Below, piece by piece: positions 1-8,131 of a stretch of DNA of 64,000 nt (its first letter is position 1; each line of letters starts with the position of its first letter). A model generated the notes under the pieces. It saw only the letters and a list, made by a program, of their open reading frames with translations, did no database searches and was not told the DNA's origin. This DNA is from Theristus sp. LFF4_11 (Eukaryota; Nematoda; Chromadorea; Monhysterida; Xyalidae): NCBI GenBank assembly GCA_030248135.1, contig JASANC010004355.1, forward strand, positions 186,001 to 250,000, given 5' to 3'. A program made the position numbers and the translations under genes.

Positions 1-176
1 TGAAACCCATAGGTGCCAACACGGACAGTCGGCATGCGTATCTTCACCTCATCGATATTACTGGCAAATAATGACATGAGATTGTTCTGTTCAGCGTACA
101 CATATGCAAAAGCCGTTAGTGGTTCATTGTGGGAAAACTGAGTTTCGGTATTTCGGCACAGGTTATATAAGACCAT
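1..176 (-). CDS. hypothetical protein, C-terminus beyond left edge
   Basis: Reading the minus strand from an ATG at 176 gives 58 open codons running off the left edge, beginning MVLYNLCRNTE. A GAGAG-rich ribosome-binding stretch lies just upstream, and a promoter of the window-wide type sits at 210-236, which supports this start. No domain is recognisable in the visible part. Confidence 0.6.
   Translation of the reverse strand, partial: MVLYNLCRNTETQFSHNEPLTAFAYVYAEQNNLMSLFASNIDEVKIRMPTVRVGTYGF

Positions 177-209
177 CTTCGCTCTCTCGTAATTACTGTA
201 TTACCAATT

Positions 210-236
210 ACTCTAATGCACATCGGGAGGACACAA
210..236 (-). promoter_or_regulatory. promoter with upstream palindrome
   Basis: Minus-strand TTGTGT - 15 bp - TAGAGT. 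Palindrome tgtcgctggtggact at 259-273, 22 bp upstream of the -35 box. It would drive the partial gene at the left edge. Confidence 0.65.

Positions 237-297
237 GGGGAATAAGGGCGTGAATTTGTGTCGCTGGTGGACTCACTAGGGGAAAGCAACAGGCCAT

Positions 298-320
298 AAA
301 AAACCCGTCTCATGGACGGG
298..320 (-). terminator. rho-independent terminator
   Basis: On the minus strand CCCGTC, a 5-base loop and GACGGG are followed by six T. It lies just after the stop of the 56-residue gene ending at 328. Confidence 0.85.

Positions 321-327
321 CTTTAAA

Positions 328-498
328 TTATTCAGCGGTCATCTCGGCCTCTACGAGAGGCGGGAATTGTTTGGCTATTTTAGCTTTCGAACGCTCTCTG
401 AATGAGCACATAAACTCGTCTAAGCGCTTTTTATCTTCAGGGCGAGGGTTCTTGCTAGAAAGAATAAAGCTTAACGGTACTCTCGATACGCGTGCCAT
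328..498 (-). CDS. small basic hypothetical protein (56 aa)
   Basis: This short ORF begins MARVSRVPLSFILS and ends VEAEMTAE. Its ATG overlaps the stop codon of the GAF/membrane protein gene by one base (TAATG), so it is translationally coupled as the second gene of that operon, and a terminator follows. It is Arg/Lys rich with no recognisable domain. The tight coupling and terminator make it credible despite its size. Confidence 0.6.
   Translation of the reverse strand: MARVSRVPLSFILSSKNPRPEDKKRLDEFMCSFRERSKAKIAKQFPPLVEAEMTAE

Positions 499-1523
499 TA
501 TACGTCTCCCTCTTTGAAAAATACGGTGTCAATAGAGGAATTTTGCATTTTGGTGTCTAAAAAGTCAACATATATCGACGCTAGACGGGCGGTAGCCACT
601 AGCAATGACTCATGGCGATTCTCATTGCCAACCGCGTCATTAAAGGTGTTTGGCTCATTACTAGTCAGTACCAGCACCCCTAACGGGTCAGCTCCATCCA
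701 TATAGTCATTGGTAGACAGAACAGGTACGCCAATTACACTGTGGTAATATTCGTTATCGGCATCAACAAGTTGCGAGAAAGACGGTCTAGTGTTGGCGTT
801 GTTGATGTCGTTCTCGATGATGAAATTGCCTGTAGAGAAAACCTGACCTGCGAAGCCTTCACGTCTACCCCATGAGCGATTCTGCTCGTGAATGCTTCCT
901 ACTTTACGGCGAAATGAAATATAAAGGCGTTCGCTTTTCTTATCCCAGAAATAAAGGGTCAGCATGAGCTTCGACGCGTTAGTGCCGTATAACAATGGTA
1001 GGTTCTTCGATAGAGGCGTTAAAATCTTCTTTAATCCAGCTTTGTATTCTTCTTGAGAAGACGGTATTGAATTGCCGCCAATAGCCGCACGCAATTCAGC
1101 AAGCGAATATGTCAGGGCAAGTGTTGTTGCCTCAATAGAGGAATCAAGGAACTCTAGACTTTCCCGCATTTCGACGTTTTGCTTCGCTATTTTATCTTTA
1201 ACGTCGTGTGCTTTTTCCACCTGCTTAAGCATGTCTTGAAGCAAAAACAACGGGTTTGAAGGCGGTTTGGTGGTAATGGTGTAGTAAACACTCGCGAGTG
1301 TTGTGAATGCTAGCAGTGTCACTAACCAGCCATATAGCTCGTTCCCCATATTGCTTTTATACGTGAATATGACCGAAAACATGAGCGGAGCAATGATGCT
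1401 GGCGTATACGGTTAATCCATTCTGAACCCAGTGATTGACGTGAAGAATTTTACGGGCGCTCTTTTCTGCCTCGTTGATGGCGTCATGCACGTCAGCAGTT
1501 AGATTTTTGTTGGGCGTTGTCAT
498..1523 (-). CDS. membrane-anchored GAF-domain protein
   Basis: About 341 residues. Two hydrophobic segments lie near residues 40-90 (one contains YASIIAPLMFSVIF, the other LVTLLAFTTLASVYY). A charged helical stretch that could be a coiled coil follows, then a C-terminal GAF-like sensor domain from about 180 with a typical core (RREGFAGQVF, a later SVIGVPV and LGVLVLTS). Such proteins sense a small ligand at the inner membrane face; the ligand is unknown. An upstream ATG at 1550 is unlikely because the predicted -10 box (1553-1558) is only 2 bp away. The ATG at 1523 has AAGGA 8 bp upstream. 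Two-TM plus sensor layouts also occur in defence effectors, but nothing here proves that role. Confidence 0.6.
   Translation of the reverse strand: MTTPNKNLTADVHDAINEAEKSARKILHVNHWVQNGLTVYASIIAPLMFSVIFTYKSNMGNELYGWLVTLLAFTTLASVYYTITTKPPSNPLFLLQDMLKQVEKAHDVKDKIAKQNVEMRESLEFLDSSIEATTLALTYSLAELRAAIGGNSIPSSQEEYKAGLKKILTPLSKNLPLLYGTNASKLMLTLYFWDKKSERLYISFRRKVGSIHEQNRSWGRREGFAGQVFSTGNFIIENDINNANTRPSFSQLVDADNEYYHSVIGVPVLSTNDYMDGADPLGVLVLTSNEPNTFNDAVGNENRHESLLVATARLASIYVDFLDTKMQNSSIDTVFFKEGDV

Positions 1524-1552
1524 AGCTTGATTCCTTGTCATTGATACCATCC

Positions 1553-1579
1553 ATAGTACCCCAGTACTCTATATGACAA
1553..1579 (-). promoter_or_regulatory. promoter with two upstream palindromes
   Basis: TTGTCA - 15 bp - TACTAT on the minus strand. 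Palindrome-like sites lie at 1623-1637 (43 bp upstream of the -35) and 1659-1673 (tgtcgctggtggaca). The -10 overlaps the region of the first possible ATG, so translation must start further in. Confidence 0.65.

Positions 1580-1701
1580 GCCCCACAAGAGGAAGCAACT
1601 TATAAGTGCGCTTTGTATGGCACGTCCACCAGAGAGAGCAGTAATCAGCTGTTGGGTGTGTCGCTGGTGGACAAGGATAGGGAAGTGAAAGGGGTCTACT
1701 A

Positions 1702-2280
1702 TTACGCGTCTAAGAACGCATAGGCAGGCTTAAGATCGTCCTCATTGTGTGTAATCCCTTTATTCATTTGAATATAGAACTCACACGCTTCTTTATCGCT
1801 TTCAAACTGATAGATATTAAGCAGCAAGTTCAACCGTGGAAATATACCGCCTGATTTAACCATATCCCAATACAAGTCCCCAAAGACAGGGAACTGCCCT
1901 TGTTGGAAGGCAGCAATGGCGGTAAGCCTTTGCAGGCCGTCTAATACCATGCAATTATCCATTTCATGTTCAGCACTTGATAAGTCATAGAAATGAATTT
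2001 TCGTTTCACAGCCTGAAAGAAGATTTTCTACGAACGTAATCTGCATTTGTTGCGTCCACTTCGTATTCTCTCGCTGAAACGCTGGTGTCATGCGCGTCAA
2101 TATCTCTTCAGGAGACAGGTTTTGTTCGTTCGCCGCCTGAGAGACATCGAGGTTATAAAGCAAGATCCCAGTATCGGGGATAAAAATCTTCTTAAAATCG
2201 ACGTTCACTGAATAACGAGGCGACACGTTAAAAGCGCTCTTAGCAATGATGGATTTTAATTTTTGTAAGTGTTCGTTCAT
1702..2280 (-). CDS. DUF262 family protein (ParB-like fold)
   Basis: 192 residues. The conserved DUF262/GmrSD N-domain signature is visible: VLDGLQRLTAI near residue 118 (family pattern (D/E)GQQR) and, later, FYIQMNKGITH (FxxxNxxG). In GmrSD-type systems this domain binds or hydrolyses nucleotides and is fused to an HNH nuclease; here it stands alone with no nuclease domain. It is second in an operon after a 107-residue hypothetical gene (20-bp gap), with AGGTTT ahead of the ATG. 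Family assignment is fairly secure; the function of the lone domain is unknown. Confidence 0.7.
   Translation of the reverse strand: MNEHLQKLKSIIAKSAFNVSPRYSVNVDFKKIFIPDTGILLYNLDVSQAANEQNLSPEEILTRMTPAFQRENTKWTQQMQITFVENLLSGCETKIHFYDLSSAEHEMDNCMVLDGLQRLTAIAAFQQGQFPVFGDLYWDMVKSGGIFPRLNLLLNIYQFESDKEACEFYIQMNKGITHNEDDLKPAYAFLDA

Positions 2281-2300
2281 TGTAAACCTAAACGTTTATA

Positions 2301-2624
2301 TTAGTTAGCTTTAGCGCAGAATGCGTGATTAAAAAGACCACGTTGAAAGTCGGAACTTAGCTTTCCAACACTCTCAAATTCATAGTTACACAATGACCTT
2401 GAAAGTCTAGCAGGAACAACATCTAACATTTCCAAACAACGTTCCGAAAAGCCGTCATAGTTGCCGTTCTGGAAGATAATAGACACACCGTGATGCCCAC
2501 CGAGGGTGTAGTGCTCATAGACCACACCGAGGCTGCCAGCTGGGTTACCAAGGCAAGGCACGCCAATGGTGCATACCATTCCTAATGGAAAAGCGCTGTG
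2601 CATAGTGTTAGGCGAATCTTTCAT
2301..2624 (-). CDS. hypothetical protein (107 aa)
   Basis: First gene of an operon with the DUF262 gene. The ATG has AAGGAG upstream and a promoter at 2677-2703. The protein is Gly/His rich in its first half (LGGHHGVSIIFQNG) and has several cysteines, but no family could be named. Confidence 0.55.
   Translation of the reverse strand: MKDSPNTMHSAFPLGMVCTIGVPCLGNPAGSLGVVYEHYTLGGHHGVSIIFQNGNYDGFSERCLEMLDVVPARLSRSLCNYEFESVGKLSSDFQRGLFNHAFCAKAN

Positions 2625-2676
2625 ATGACGCTACTCCTTATGTTGAAACATAATAATACGTTTTGTCGATAGCTCC

Positions 2677-2703
2677 ACTCTACCCTGTTCGTGTATTACA
2701 CAA
2677..2703 (-). promoter_or_regulatory. promoter with upstream palindrome
   Basis: TTGTGT - 15 bp - TAGAGT, the same hexamers as the promoter at 210. 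Imperfect palindrome ggtccatggtggata at 2717-2731, 13 bp upstream. Confidence 0.6.

Positions 2704-2897
2704 GGGCAGGATGTCAGGTCCATGGTGGATAATGTACAAACTGACTCGGACACAGCCTCTAATCACTATTTCTACTTTCTCTGAGAGAAAGAGTTCATGT
2801 CTAAGTCTAGCTGGCCCTACCGCGATGTATTGTAAAGGAGAGTCAACGATGGAAAGCCAATTAAGAACATAATTTGTACAGCTTAACGTTGAGGGGT
2704..2897. other. intergenic stretch without a confident gene
   Basis: Open frames on both strands here overlap the promoter or repeat and have no supported start. Two very short plus-strand frames, one with AAAGGAG at about 2834, are too small to call. Confidence 0.5.

Positions 2898-2923
2898 GGC
2901 GCATCCTTGCGCCTGCCATGAAC
2898..2923 (-). repeat. CsrA-loop hairpin repeat, copy 1
   Basis: On the transcribed minus strand GGCGC AAGGAT GCGCC forms a 5-bp stem with a hexaloop. 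It is followed in plus coordinates by the shared tail tgccatgaac. It lies 5 bases past the stop of the DNA methyltransferase gene. One of five copies. Confidence 0.75.

Positions 2924-2928
2924 ACGGT

Positions 2929-3633
2929 TTAGAAATTAGCGAGTGATAGTTGTTTTCGAGGTTGATAGAGACGTTCACTGCTAGGGAAGGCCGAGAGACG
3001 CTGGTTAATATCGGCGCAAGCTTTTGCGGATACTTCCGACCCAATAGCATAGCGGTTAAGGTTTAATGCTGCTTCCAATGTGCTACCAGAACCTGCAAAC
3101 ATATCCATAACGATATCGCCTTCATCAGAAGAATTGGCAATTAGGGCCTCTATCAAAGACACTGGCTTCTCAGTGGGGTAAGCGCCTCGAACGCGTTTAT
3201 GCCTGAGTACATCAGACCAGCCAAGGTTATTTAAACGTCGCTTTCCCTTGTCAAGGTAACAAATCACCTCATGTTGATTGCGCCAACTATAGCCCATGCC
3301 GATCGATTCCTTGTCCCAGATAAGCAGCTTTTTCCAAGTGAACCCACAAGCCATAGCAGCTTCACGTATAACGTAATGGGTTTCTTGGTCGCAAATCACA
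3401 TAGCAATGACTATCAGGCTTAAGAATTCTGTACATGTCTACTACAGACTCGGCTAACTTCTCATTGGATATAACAGGAAACCAATCACTTGTAAGGCGTG
3501 TGGTCGTGCCCACGGCCCGGTGCTTCTCCAAAGAAGAGTAGGGAGGGTCTGTTACGATTAAATCTACAGACTCGTCTTCGACATCTTTAAGGAGCGTGAG
3601 GCTGTCTGCATTAATTATCTGATATGCACTCAT
2929..3633 (-). CDS. site-specific DNA methyltransferase, beta class (N6-adenine/N4-cytosine)
   Basis: 234 residues. The catalytic DPPY motif (VTDPPYSS) is near residue 31 and the SAM-binding motif FAGSGS near 178, in the order typical of beta-class (N6_N4_Mtase) enzymes. TEKP before the SAM motif is also typical. It transfers a methyl group from SAM to an exocyclic amine in DNA; the recognition site cannot be read from sequence. No restriction gene is adjacent, so it is an orphan. 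It is last in a three-gene operon; a 56-residue ORF ends 3 bp before its ATG. A CsrA-type hairpin follows the stop. Confidence 0.88.
   Translation of the reverse strand: MSAYQIINADSLTLLKDVEDESVDLIVTDPPYSSLEKHRAVGTTTRLTSDWFPVISNEKLAESVVDMYRILKPDSHCYVICDQETHYVIREAAMACGFTWKKLLIWDKESIGMGYSWRNQHEVICYLDKGKRRLNNLGWSDVLRHKRVRGAYPTEKPVSLIEALIANSSDEGDIVMDMFAGSGSTLEAALNLNRYAIGSEVSAKACADINQRLSAFPSSERLYQPRKQLSLANF

Positions 3634-3636
3634 AGA

Positions 3637-3807
3637 TTACTTCTCTTTGGTATTTTCTATATGGCGTTGCGCAGCTTTAATTGCTGCCTCTTCACTACCA
3701 AACGTTCTCGGCCCTTTTTTACCCATGAGCACACCTCCATCAATCAACACAATATATGGACGTGCCGCCTCATAATGCCTTTCCCAGCGCTTTGCCTCTA
3801 TTCTCAT
3637..3807 (-). CDS. small basic protein upstream of methyltransferase (56 aa)
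   Basis: An ORF from ATG 3807 encodes MRIEAKRWERHYEAARPY... and ends with NTKEK. An internal ATG at 3726 has a very strong GGAGG 7 bp upstream and would give 29 residues (MGKKGPRTFGSEEA). Either start is possible. The stop is 3 bp from the methyltransferase ATG, so the two are probably translated together. No known domain. Confidence 0.5.
   Translation of the reverse strand: MRIEAKRWERHYEAARPYIVLIDGGVLMGKKGPRTFGSEEAAIKAAQRHIENTKEK

Positions 3808-3848
3808 AAGCTTGTTCTAATCCTAAGCGCTATTGGGCCAATCAGCTA

Positions 3849-4064
3849 TTACTGCCTGTATGCCGTTTCAACCGGAGATTCTGCAATACGCTCTCCTGTT
3901 TTAGCGTGCTCAATCCACGCACGCCAACCATGGTTTGAAACATTTTCAAACGCTTCATTCGCTTCAGAACGCTTTAGAGGACCACTAAGAGCAGTGCGCA
4001 CCTTACTGAATATATTTGGGTTGCCTGCCACAAACTTCACATTCCATATTTTCTGACTCATCAT
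3849..4064 (-). CDS. hypothetical protein (71 aa)
   Basis: Begins MMSQKIWNVKFVAGNP and has a HGWRAWIEHAKTGERI segment suggestive of a short beta-sheet/helix fold. First gene of the methyltransferase operon, with a promoter at 4099-4125. No family recognised. Confidence 0.5.
   Translation of the reverse strand: MMSQKIWNVKFVAGNPNIFSKVRTALSGPLKRSEANEAFENVSNHGWRAWIEHAKTGERIAESPVETAYRQ

Positions 4065-4098
4065 TTTTGTCCGATTAAATTAAAATTGAGGTCTATTT

Positions 4099-4125
4099 AT
4101 ATTCCCTGTGTGCATTCTACATCAA
4099..4125 (-). promoter_or_regulatory. promoter
   Basis: TTGATG - 15 bp - GAATAT on the minus strand. No palindrome at the usual distances. Confidence 0.5.

Positions 4126-4138
4126 GAATGAGGGGAGT

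Positions 4139-4164
4139 GGTGCGTCCATGCACCTGCCATGAAC
4139..4164 (-). repeat. CsrA-loop hairpin repeat, copy 2
   Basis: Minus strand GGTGC ATGGAC GCACC. Relative to the other copies both stem strands change together (compensatory) while the GGA of the loop is kept. Lies 8 bases past the stop of the first SSB gene. Confidence 0.75.

Positions 4165-4172
4165 CTAGTGCG

Positions 4173-4643
4173 TTAGTAGTTATTAACTCTATTATTCTGC
4201 TGTTGGCGAGCCGGTGGCTGCATATAACCATTATTCTGCGGCGCAGATGCAGACTGTTCTTGTGACTGATACTGGCCTTGTGGTTGCGCGTCGGCTAATG
4301 GGCGCTCTTTACCGCGACGAAGCACATCAAATGAACTAACAATGACTTCAGGCGTCTTTTTGTCGTTGCCATGCTGATCTTGCCATTTTGAATTAATTAA
4401 TTTGCCTTCTAAATAAAGTTCAGTACCTTTTTGCACCATCTCATTGATGAGTTCAGCCGTTTTGCGGTAAGCCGTCATTTTAAACCACTCGGTACGCTCC
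4501 ACTCTGTTACCTTGGGCGTCTTTGTACCATTCACTTGCGGCCAGAGAGAAATTGACCACCATGTCGCCAGAAGGAAGATTGCCTACATCGATATCTGAAC
4601 CTACATTGCCTTTAGCTGTAACTTTAAAAAATCCGCGTGACAT
4173..4643 (-). CDS. ssb: single-stranded DNA-binding protein (first copy)
   Basis: 156 residues from the ATG at 4643 (GAGG upstream); an earlier in-frame ATG at 4697 is not preferred because it would start at the promoter. The N-terminal OB fold is visible (KVTAKGNVGSDID, NFSLAASEWYKD, ERTEWFKMTAYRKTAELI, KGTELYLEGKL). The tail is Gln/Pro rich and ends RVNNY, lacking the acidic DDDIPF-type tip that recruits partner proteins. It would coat single-stranded DNA during plasmid replication or transfer. A second SSB at 49620-50081 does end in DIPF. 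Confidence 0.85.
   Translation of the reverse strand: MSRGFFKVTAKGNVGSDIDVGNLPSGDMVVNFSLAASEWYKDAQGNRVERTEWFKMTAYRKTAELINEMVQKGTELYLEGKLINSKWQDQHGNDKKTPEVIVSSFDVLRRGKERPLADAQPQGQYQSQEQSASAPQNNGYMQPPARQQQNNRVNNY

Positions 4644-4699
4644 ATGAATTACCTCTAGTTGTTTAAAGTTGATAATCTGTTTTGCCTTTCGACACATTT

Positions 4700-4726
4700 A
4701 GAATGACACGGTATGACATCTCGCAA
4700..4726 (-). promoter_or_regulatory. ssb promoter with two palindromes
   Basis: TTGCGA - 15 bp - CATTCT. Palindrome-like cgtcaacgagagaat at 4739-4753 (12 bp upstream). A near-perfect second site tgtctatcactgaca lies at 4787-4801. Confidence 0.65.

Positions 4727-4838
4727 GTGGCCAAGCGTCGTCAACGAGAGAATTAATAGCTCATCAGGTATTAAACATGACAGCCATGTCTATCACTGAC
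4801 ATCGTGCGCTCATTCAGTTATCAATTCAGATACGAAGT

Positions 4839-4864
4839 AAAAAAGCCCTTTTTGAAAGGGCTTT
4839..4864 (-). terminator. rho-independent terminator
   Basis: Minus strand AAAGCCCTTT, a 3-base loop, AAAGGGCTTT and a T tract, directly after the GIY-YIG gene. Confidence 0.85.

Positions 4865-4893
4865 GATGTGGGGAAAAGGTAAATATGTAGCGT

Positions 4894-5772
4894 TTAAGTC
4901 GTTATCAGGTAGACCAACGTACCAAGCACAAGCCCGAAGAATACAAACGCACCTATTGGCCTGTTGCTATCGTTCGAAGCTTGGGCCTTGTCGTCTACGG
5001 TCGACTCTTTAGAAGGTTCAGAGTCATCTGTTGCAGGCCCCGGCATGTCGTTACTTGGTTCGCCTTCTGCGTCATCGCTTTGAGGTTTTGCTTTCTTAGA
5101 ACGGTAAAGAGGGGTTGCTGCATCTGCGTTTCCGGCTCCGCTATATCGGTTAAATGTATCGCCTGTTTTTGATGCAAATTCATAAGAGGGCACTAAGCGT
5201 TTATCTTCCCACTCTTCAATGGCTTCATGTAATCTCTCACGAATAGTTTGAATACCAAGGGAGGCTGAGCAGGAGAATGTCTCTAAACAGTGAACATCTC
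5301 TGCCATCTCTTTGGTAGACTTTAGGGGCTGCATAATTAACAAGGCTGCCATGGGCATCAAATTCTACTTTGCCAGCATTTTTGGTTTTAACCCAAAACAG
5401 ACACTCCCAGTCGCTCGCGCCTGCATAGTTGAGCTTGCTTAAACTCTTCATACGCTCGTTCACGTCACTGGCTAGGCCAATCTTAATGACAGACAAGCTT
5501 AGCGATCCTGCGACGTATACGAACCCATCCATTGAGTGTCGTTTTTGGAAGGCAATGCTCGCCGGATTGCATTGAATACAATGCCCAGAGCGCGTGCGCA
5601 TCGTGTGGTTGCCTTTTTTACAGGGCGTAACACCGATAGCCACGGTTTTACCCAGTTCCTTCATTGCAGCTCTGTAATCATTTTTGCCCATACCTGAAGC
5701 ATCGAAAACAGAGCTAATAGGGGTATTGTGCTTTGCTAGGAAAGCTGATTGTTCTTTAGTTAATTTGCTCAA
4894..5772 (-). CDS. GIY-YIG (T5orf172/MUG113-like) protein with C-terminal membrane anchor
   Basis: 292 residues from a TTG start with AGGTG 5 bp upstream. A short zinc-ribbon-like CxxC (CIQC) lies near residue 68. 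A GIY-YIG-type nuclease core follows: GFVYVAGSLSLSVIKIGLAS then ERMKSLS, as in T5orf172/MUG113 domains. The last ~18 residues (FVFFGLVLGTLVYLITT) form one membrane helix after a long acidic Ser/Asp-rich linker, so the protein is probably tail-anchored with the nuclease domain in the cytoplasm. A sigma70-like promoter (TTGATG, 18-bp spacer, TAAAAT near 5820-5851) rather than the 15-bp type may drive it. Catalytic activity is not certain. Confidence 0.6.
   Translation of the reverse strand: MSKLTKEQSAFLAKHNTPISSVFDASGMGKNDYRAAMKELGKTVAIGVTPCKKGNHTMRTRSGHCIQCNPASIAFQKRHSMDGFVYVAGSLSLSVIKIGLASDVNERMKSLSKLNYAGASDWECLFWVKTKNAGKVEFDAHGSLVNYAAPKVYQRDGRDVHCLETFSCSASLGIQTIRERLHEAIEEWEDKRLVPSYEFASKTGDTFNRYSGAGNADAATPLYRSKKAKPQSDDAEGEPSNDMPGPATDDSEPSKESTVDDKAQASNDSNRPIGAFVFFGLVLGTLVYLITT

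Positions 5773-5855
5773 TGTTACACCTAATTTGCATCAATTAACG
5801 AATCACGTAATCCAGTAGTGTATTTTAGATATTTTTGGCAGGCGTCATCAACGAT

Positions 5856-5879
5856 AAAGCAGGCGACTAAGCCTGCTTT
5856..5879 (-). terminator. stem-loop, probable terminator
   Basis: AAAGCAGGC, 6-base loop, GCCTGCTTT: a perfect 9-bp stem with only a short T run on the minus strand, after the acidic 84-residue gene. Confidence 0.65.

Positions 5880-5902
5880 CGTGTATTGGTGAAATGTTGT
5901 TG

Positions 5903-6157
5903 CTAGGCCACTTCGGCTTCGTTGATATACTGGATTATTTGCGTTTTGTGCTCACCGATTTGCTTCATCAAAGCCAACATCATGCTTAGGCACTCTTCTT
6001 CTGCGCTGCACCCAGACTCCGCAGTAACTTCAGTCGTATCAATGAAGTTATCCAACACTTCCTGCGCCAAATCCTCTTCTACATTGATCCCTAACTCTGT
6101 TGAGATAGCGTCTTGCATGTCATCTGCTTCAACGGAAATGATGTATTTGTTGTTCAT
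5903..6157 (-). CDS. small acidic hypothetical protein (84 aa)
   Basis: Starts MNNKYIISVEADDMQD and is strongly acidic throughout, with a Glu/Asp-rich middle. A single-gene transcript with promoter 6189-6215 and terminator 5856-5879. Acidic plasmid or phage proteins of this size are often DNA mimics or anti-restriction proteins, but there is no motif to support that here. Confidence 0.5.
   Translation of the reverse strand: MNNKYIISVEADDMQDAISTELGINVEEDLAQEVLDNFIDTTEVTAESGCSAEEECLSMMLALMKQIGEHKTQIIQYINEAEVA

Positions 6158-6188
6158 GAGAAATCCTTATGTGCCTTTGATGCTATCT

Positions 6189-6215
6189 ATATTCACATGC
6201 TTTTGAATAAGGCAA
6189..6215 (-). promoter_or_regulatory. promoter with upstream palindrome
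   Basis: TTGCCT - 15 bp - GAATAT. Site tgtctaccaaagagt at 6228-6242, exactly 12 bp upstream. Confidence 0.65.

Positions 6216-6281
6216 TTGCCTATCATCTGTCTACCAAAGAGTATCAAACGCATTCTGAACTGTTGTATACGGTTGAAACTG

Positions 6282-6309
6282 GCAATGCCTAATTATTATT
6301 AGGCATTGC
6282..6309 (-). terminator. perfect 12-bp stem-loop at methyltransferase stop
   Basis: GCAATGCCTAAT, 4-base loop, ATTAGGCATTGC. It touches the stop codon of the C5 methyltransferase gene. There is no T run, so it may be an mRNA-end stabiliser instead of an intrinsic terminator. Confidence 0.6.

Positions 6310-7514
6310 TAACAAGCCAAATCGAGCTCTAATTGTTTTATCGGCTCATCGTTGACAGGTAGTGTTTTAGCCAGCAAAGGGGCAAATACATGCTTTTCAA
6401 CCCACGCCACAGCCTGAGGTACAACCGAATCCCCCGTGCATTGATATGCTTGCTTTACATTTTCTGGAAGTGTAAAGCTATCATCGAACCCCATTAGACG
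6501 TGCAGATTCCCTTGGAGATACACACTTAAAACGATAAGACCCTTTACCTGCCACAAGCACCCAGCAGCGACTACTGCCACCCTTATAGGGGCGTTGTGCG
6601 GGAGCAAGGCCGGATGTTGATATCTCAGTAGCGTTATAGGAGGTTCCATCTGCACGCTTACGGCCTCTTCTCGCTACAGAGGCAACGCAGATTGCAGGAG
6701 AACGAACAAGTTTGTCGAAGCGTTCGCGCTGCACACCAGTTAGGTTAGCAACCAGCTCTTCAGTAAGTTCCTGTGAGGCCCAATCAGATGATTCAGCGTT
6801 AAAGTCGATAAGATCTTCTAGTTGCACTGTCCGTGTAGGTAACGCCGGTGTACCAATTGAACACATATCTAAATCAACATTTTTCGCCATCCAATTGCGT
6901 AATGGTTTTGGATAGAGCTTATTGCACTTGGGGATATCAGCTGCGGAGTTAATCGCTTTTAGGTTTGCATGCGCTATGGATTTCTTGATGCAATTGATAA
7001 ATATACGAGGGCGACTCTGGGGAACAAAGTGAGAAGCACAGACGACGGTTAAAACCACGCTGTAACCCATATCGTTAATCGTCATTACTAACGAACGCAG
7101 ATCTTTTCCATTTCCTCGTGAGATGAGGCCAGTGGGATTTTCAAGCATGCCAAAAGGGTAACAAGACGCTCCACCTTTACTTCGAACCAAGCTCACCCAC
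7201 TTGTATACCACGCCTGATTGTATACCCATCAAACCGGTACGGTCTCCAGCACAGCTGGTATTTGTGCAAGGATAGGTAGCAGAGACCAACGATGACTCTG
7301 GCACATCTGAAGGCGAAAGCTTATTAATATCTTCACAAATAATGTGGTCGCCATGATTCTTTGCGTAATACTCAGACTTCATTTTATCGATGTCATTGGC
7401 CCAGATGGTTGACCAACTATTTAACCCAGCAGTAACACCACCAATACCAGCGAAGAATTCAACGTGTGTCTTTGATGGAATAGCTTCATTCGTGTGATTC
7501 GTGTCTGGGTACAT
6309..7514 (-). CDS. DNA C5-cytosine methyltransferase
   Basis: 401 residues. Motif I FFAGIGGVTAGLN lies near residue 20. Motif IV is YPCTNTSCAG near 83, with the catalytic PC but an unusual follow-on where most enzymes have PCQPFS or similar. Motif VI is ENPTGLI near 128 and a QSRPR box (motif VIII) near 168. Motif X-like SARLMGFDDS and GDSVVPQAVAWV are near the C-terminus. 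It methylates cytosine C5 in DNA using SAM. Monocistronic with no endonuclease gene beside it. AAGGA lies about 10 bp before the ATG. Confidence 0.85.
   Translation of the reverse strand: MYPDTNHTNEAIPSKTHVEFFAGIGGVTAGLNSWSTIWANDIDKMKSEYYAKNHGDHIICEDINKLSPSDVPESSLVSATYPCTNTSCAGDRTGLMGIQSGVVYKWVSLVRSKGGASCYPFGMLENPTGLISRGNGKDLRSLVMTINDMGYSVVLTVVCASHFVPQSRPRIFINCIKKSIAHANLKAINSAADIPKCNKLYPKPLRNWMAKNVDLDMCSIGTPALPTRTVQLEDLIDFNAESSDWASQELTEELVANLTGVQRERFDKLVRSPAICVASVARRGRKRADGTSYNATEISTSGLAPAQRPYKGGSSRCWVLVAGKGSYRFKCVSPRESARLMGFDDSFTLPENVKQAYQCTGDSVVPQAVAWVEKHVFAPLLAKTLPVNDEPIKQLELDLAC

Positions 7515-7555
7515 TACTTTGGCTTCCTTCTATAAACATCTATTTTCTCAAGCCC

Positions 7556-7582
7556 ATATTACTAAAGATAAAAATGGTGCAA
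7556..7582 (-). promoter_or_regulatory. promoter with two upstream sites
   Basis: TTGCAC - 15 bp - TAATAT. Half-conserved sites tgtctatgagagaac (7607-7621, 24 bp upstream) and tgtctttcaatgagg (7631-7645). Confidence 0.6.

Positions 7583-7645
7583 GAGGCCGATTGATAGGAG
7601 GGGAGATGTCTATGAGAGAACGACGGGTAATGTCTTTCAATGAGG

Positions 7646-7789
7646 AGAAAAAGAAAGGGGCAGAACTCATACCCCTTACCAAGCAGTCAATGTGATTAAT
7701 CAACCTTTCGAATTGACTAACCGGATTAACAAATGACCGAAGACAAGTTTAATTAAAGCTCAAAGGACGCGCAACAAACATATTTTGAA
7646..7789. other. intergenic stretch, no gene seen
   Basis: AT-rich sequence between the promoter sites of the C5 methyltransferase gene and the stop of the next minus-strand gene. I see no gene or strong hairpin in it. 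Confidence 0.5.

Positions 7790-8110
7790 TTAATTTACTG
7801 GTTCATTAAGTGACTTGAACCAGTGATAACGTGGCCAATGTTCTGACTCTCCTTGATACCAAAGAAAGCAATTCTTAGCACGCTTACGAATTGTGTTTCC
7901 TTCCGTAAGCTCTTCAAAGGGGCTATGACCTCTTGGAAAGTAATGTTTTAGGACTTCACCGACCACCATACCTTTCTCAATTGTCACGAATTCACATAGC
8001 GCTGATTGCGAAAAGCCACTTTTCGAAACACGAACAAAAAACTTTTCACCTGCTGACATTTGTTTAAAAGACTTGTCAGTCCTGACGATTGGTAAGTGTC
8101 TACTTTCCAT
7790..8110 (-). CDS. hypothetical protein (106 aa)
   Basis: A Phe/Trp/His-containing, mildly basic small protein (MESRHLPIVRTDKSF...) with its own promoter at 8132-8158. No recognised domain. Confidence 0.5.
   Translation of the reverse strand: MESRHLPIVRTDKSFKQMSAGEKFFVRVSKSGFSQSALCEFVTIEKGMVVGEVLKHYFPRGHSPFEELTEGNTIRKRAKNCFLWYQGESEHWPRYHWFKSLNEPVN

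Positions 8111-8131
8111 AAAAACTATTATTTCCTGCTA

Noticed and set aside
259..273. LexA/SOS box for the palindromes
   Set aside because: Core is TGTC-N7-GACA, not CTGT-N8-ACAG.
2680..2925. 81-codon minus-strand frame
   Set aside because: Spans the hairpin repeat and the promoter of the next gene; no ribosome-binding site.
3661..4056. 131-codon plus-strand open frame
   Set aside because: Overlaps two minus-strand ORFs with better starts and a promoter; sequence lacks any domain.
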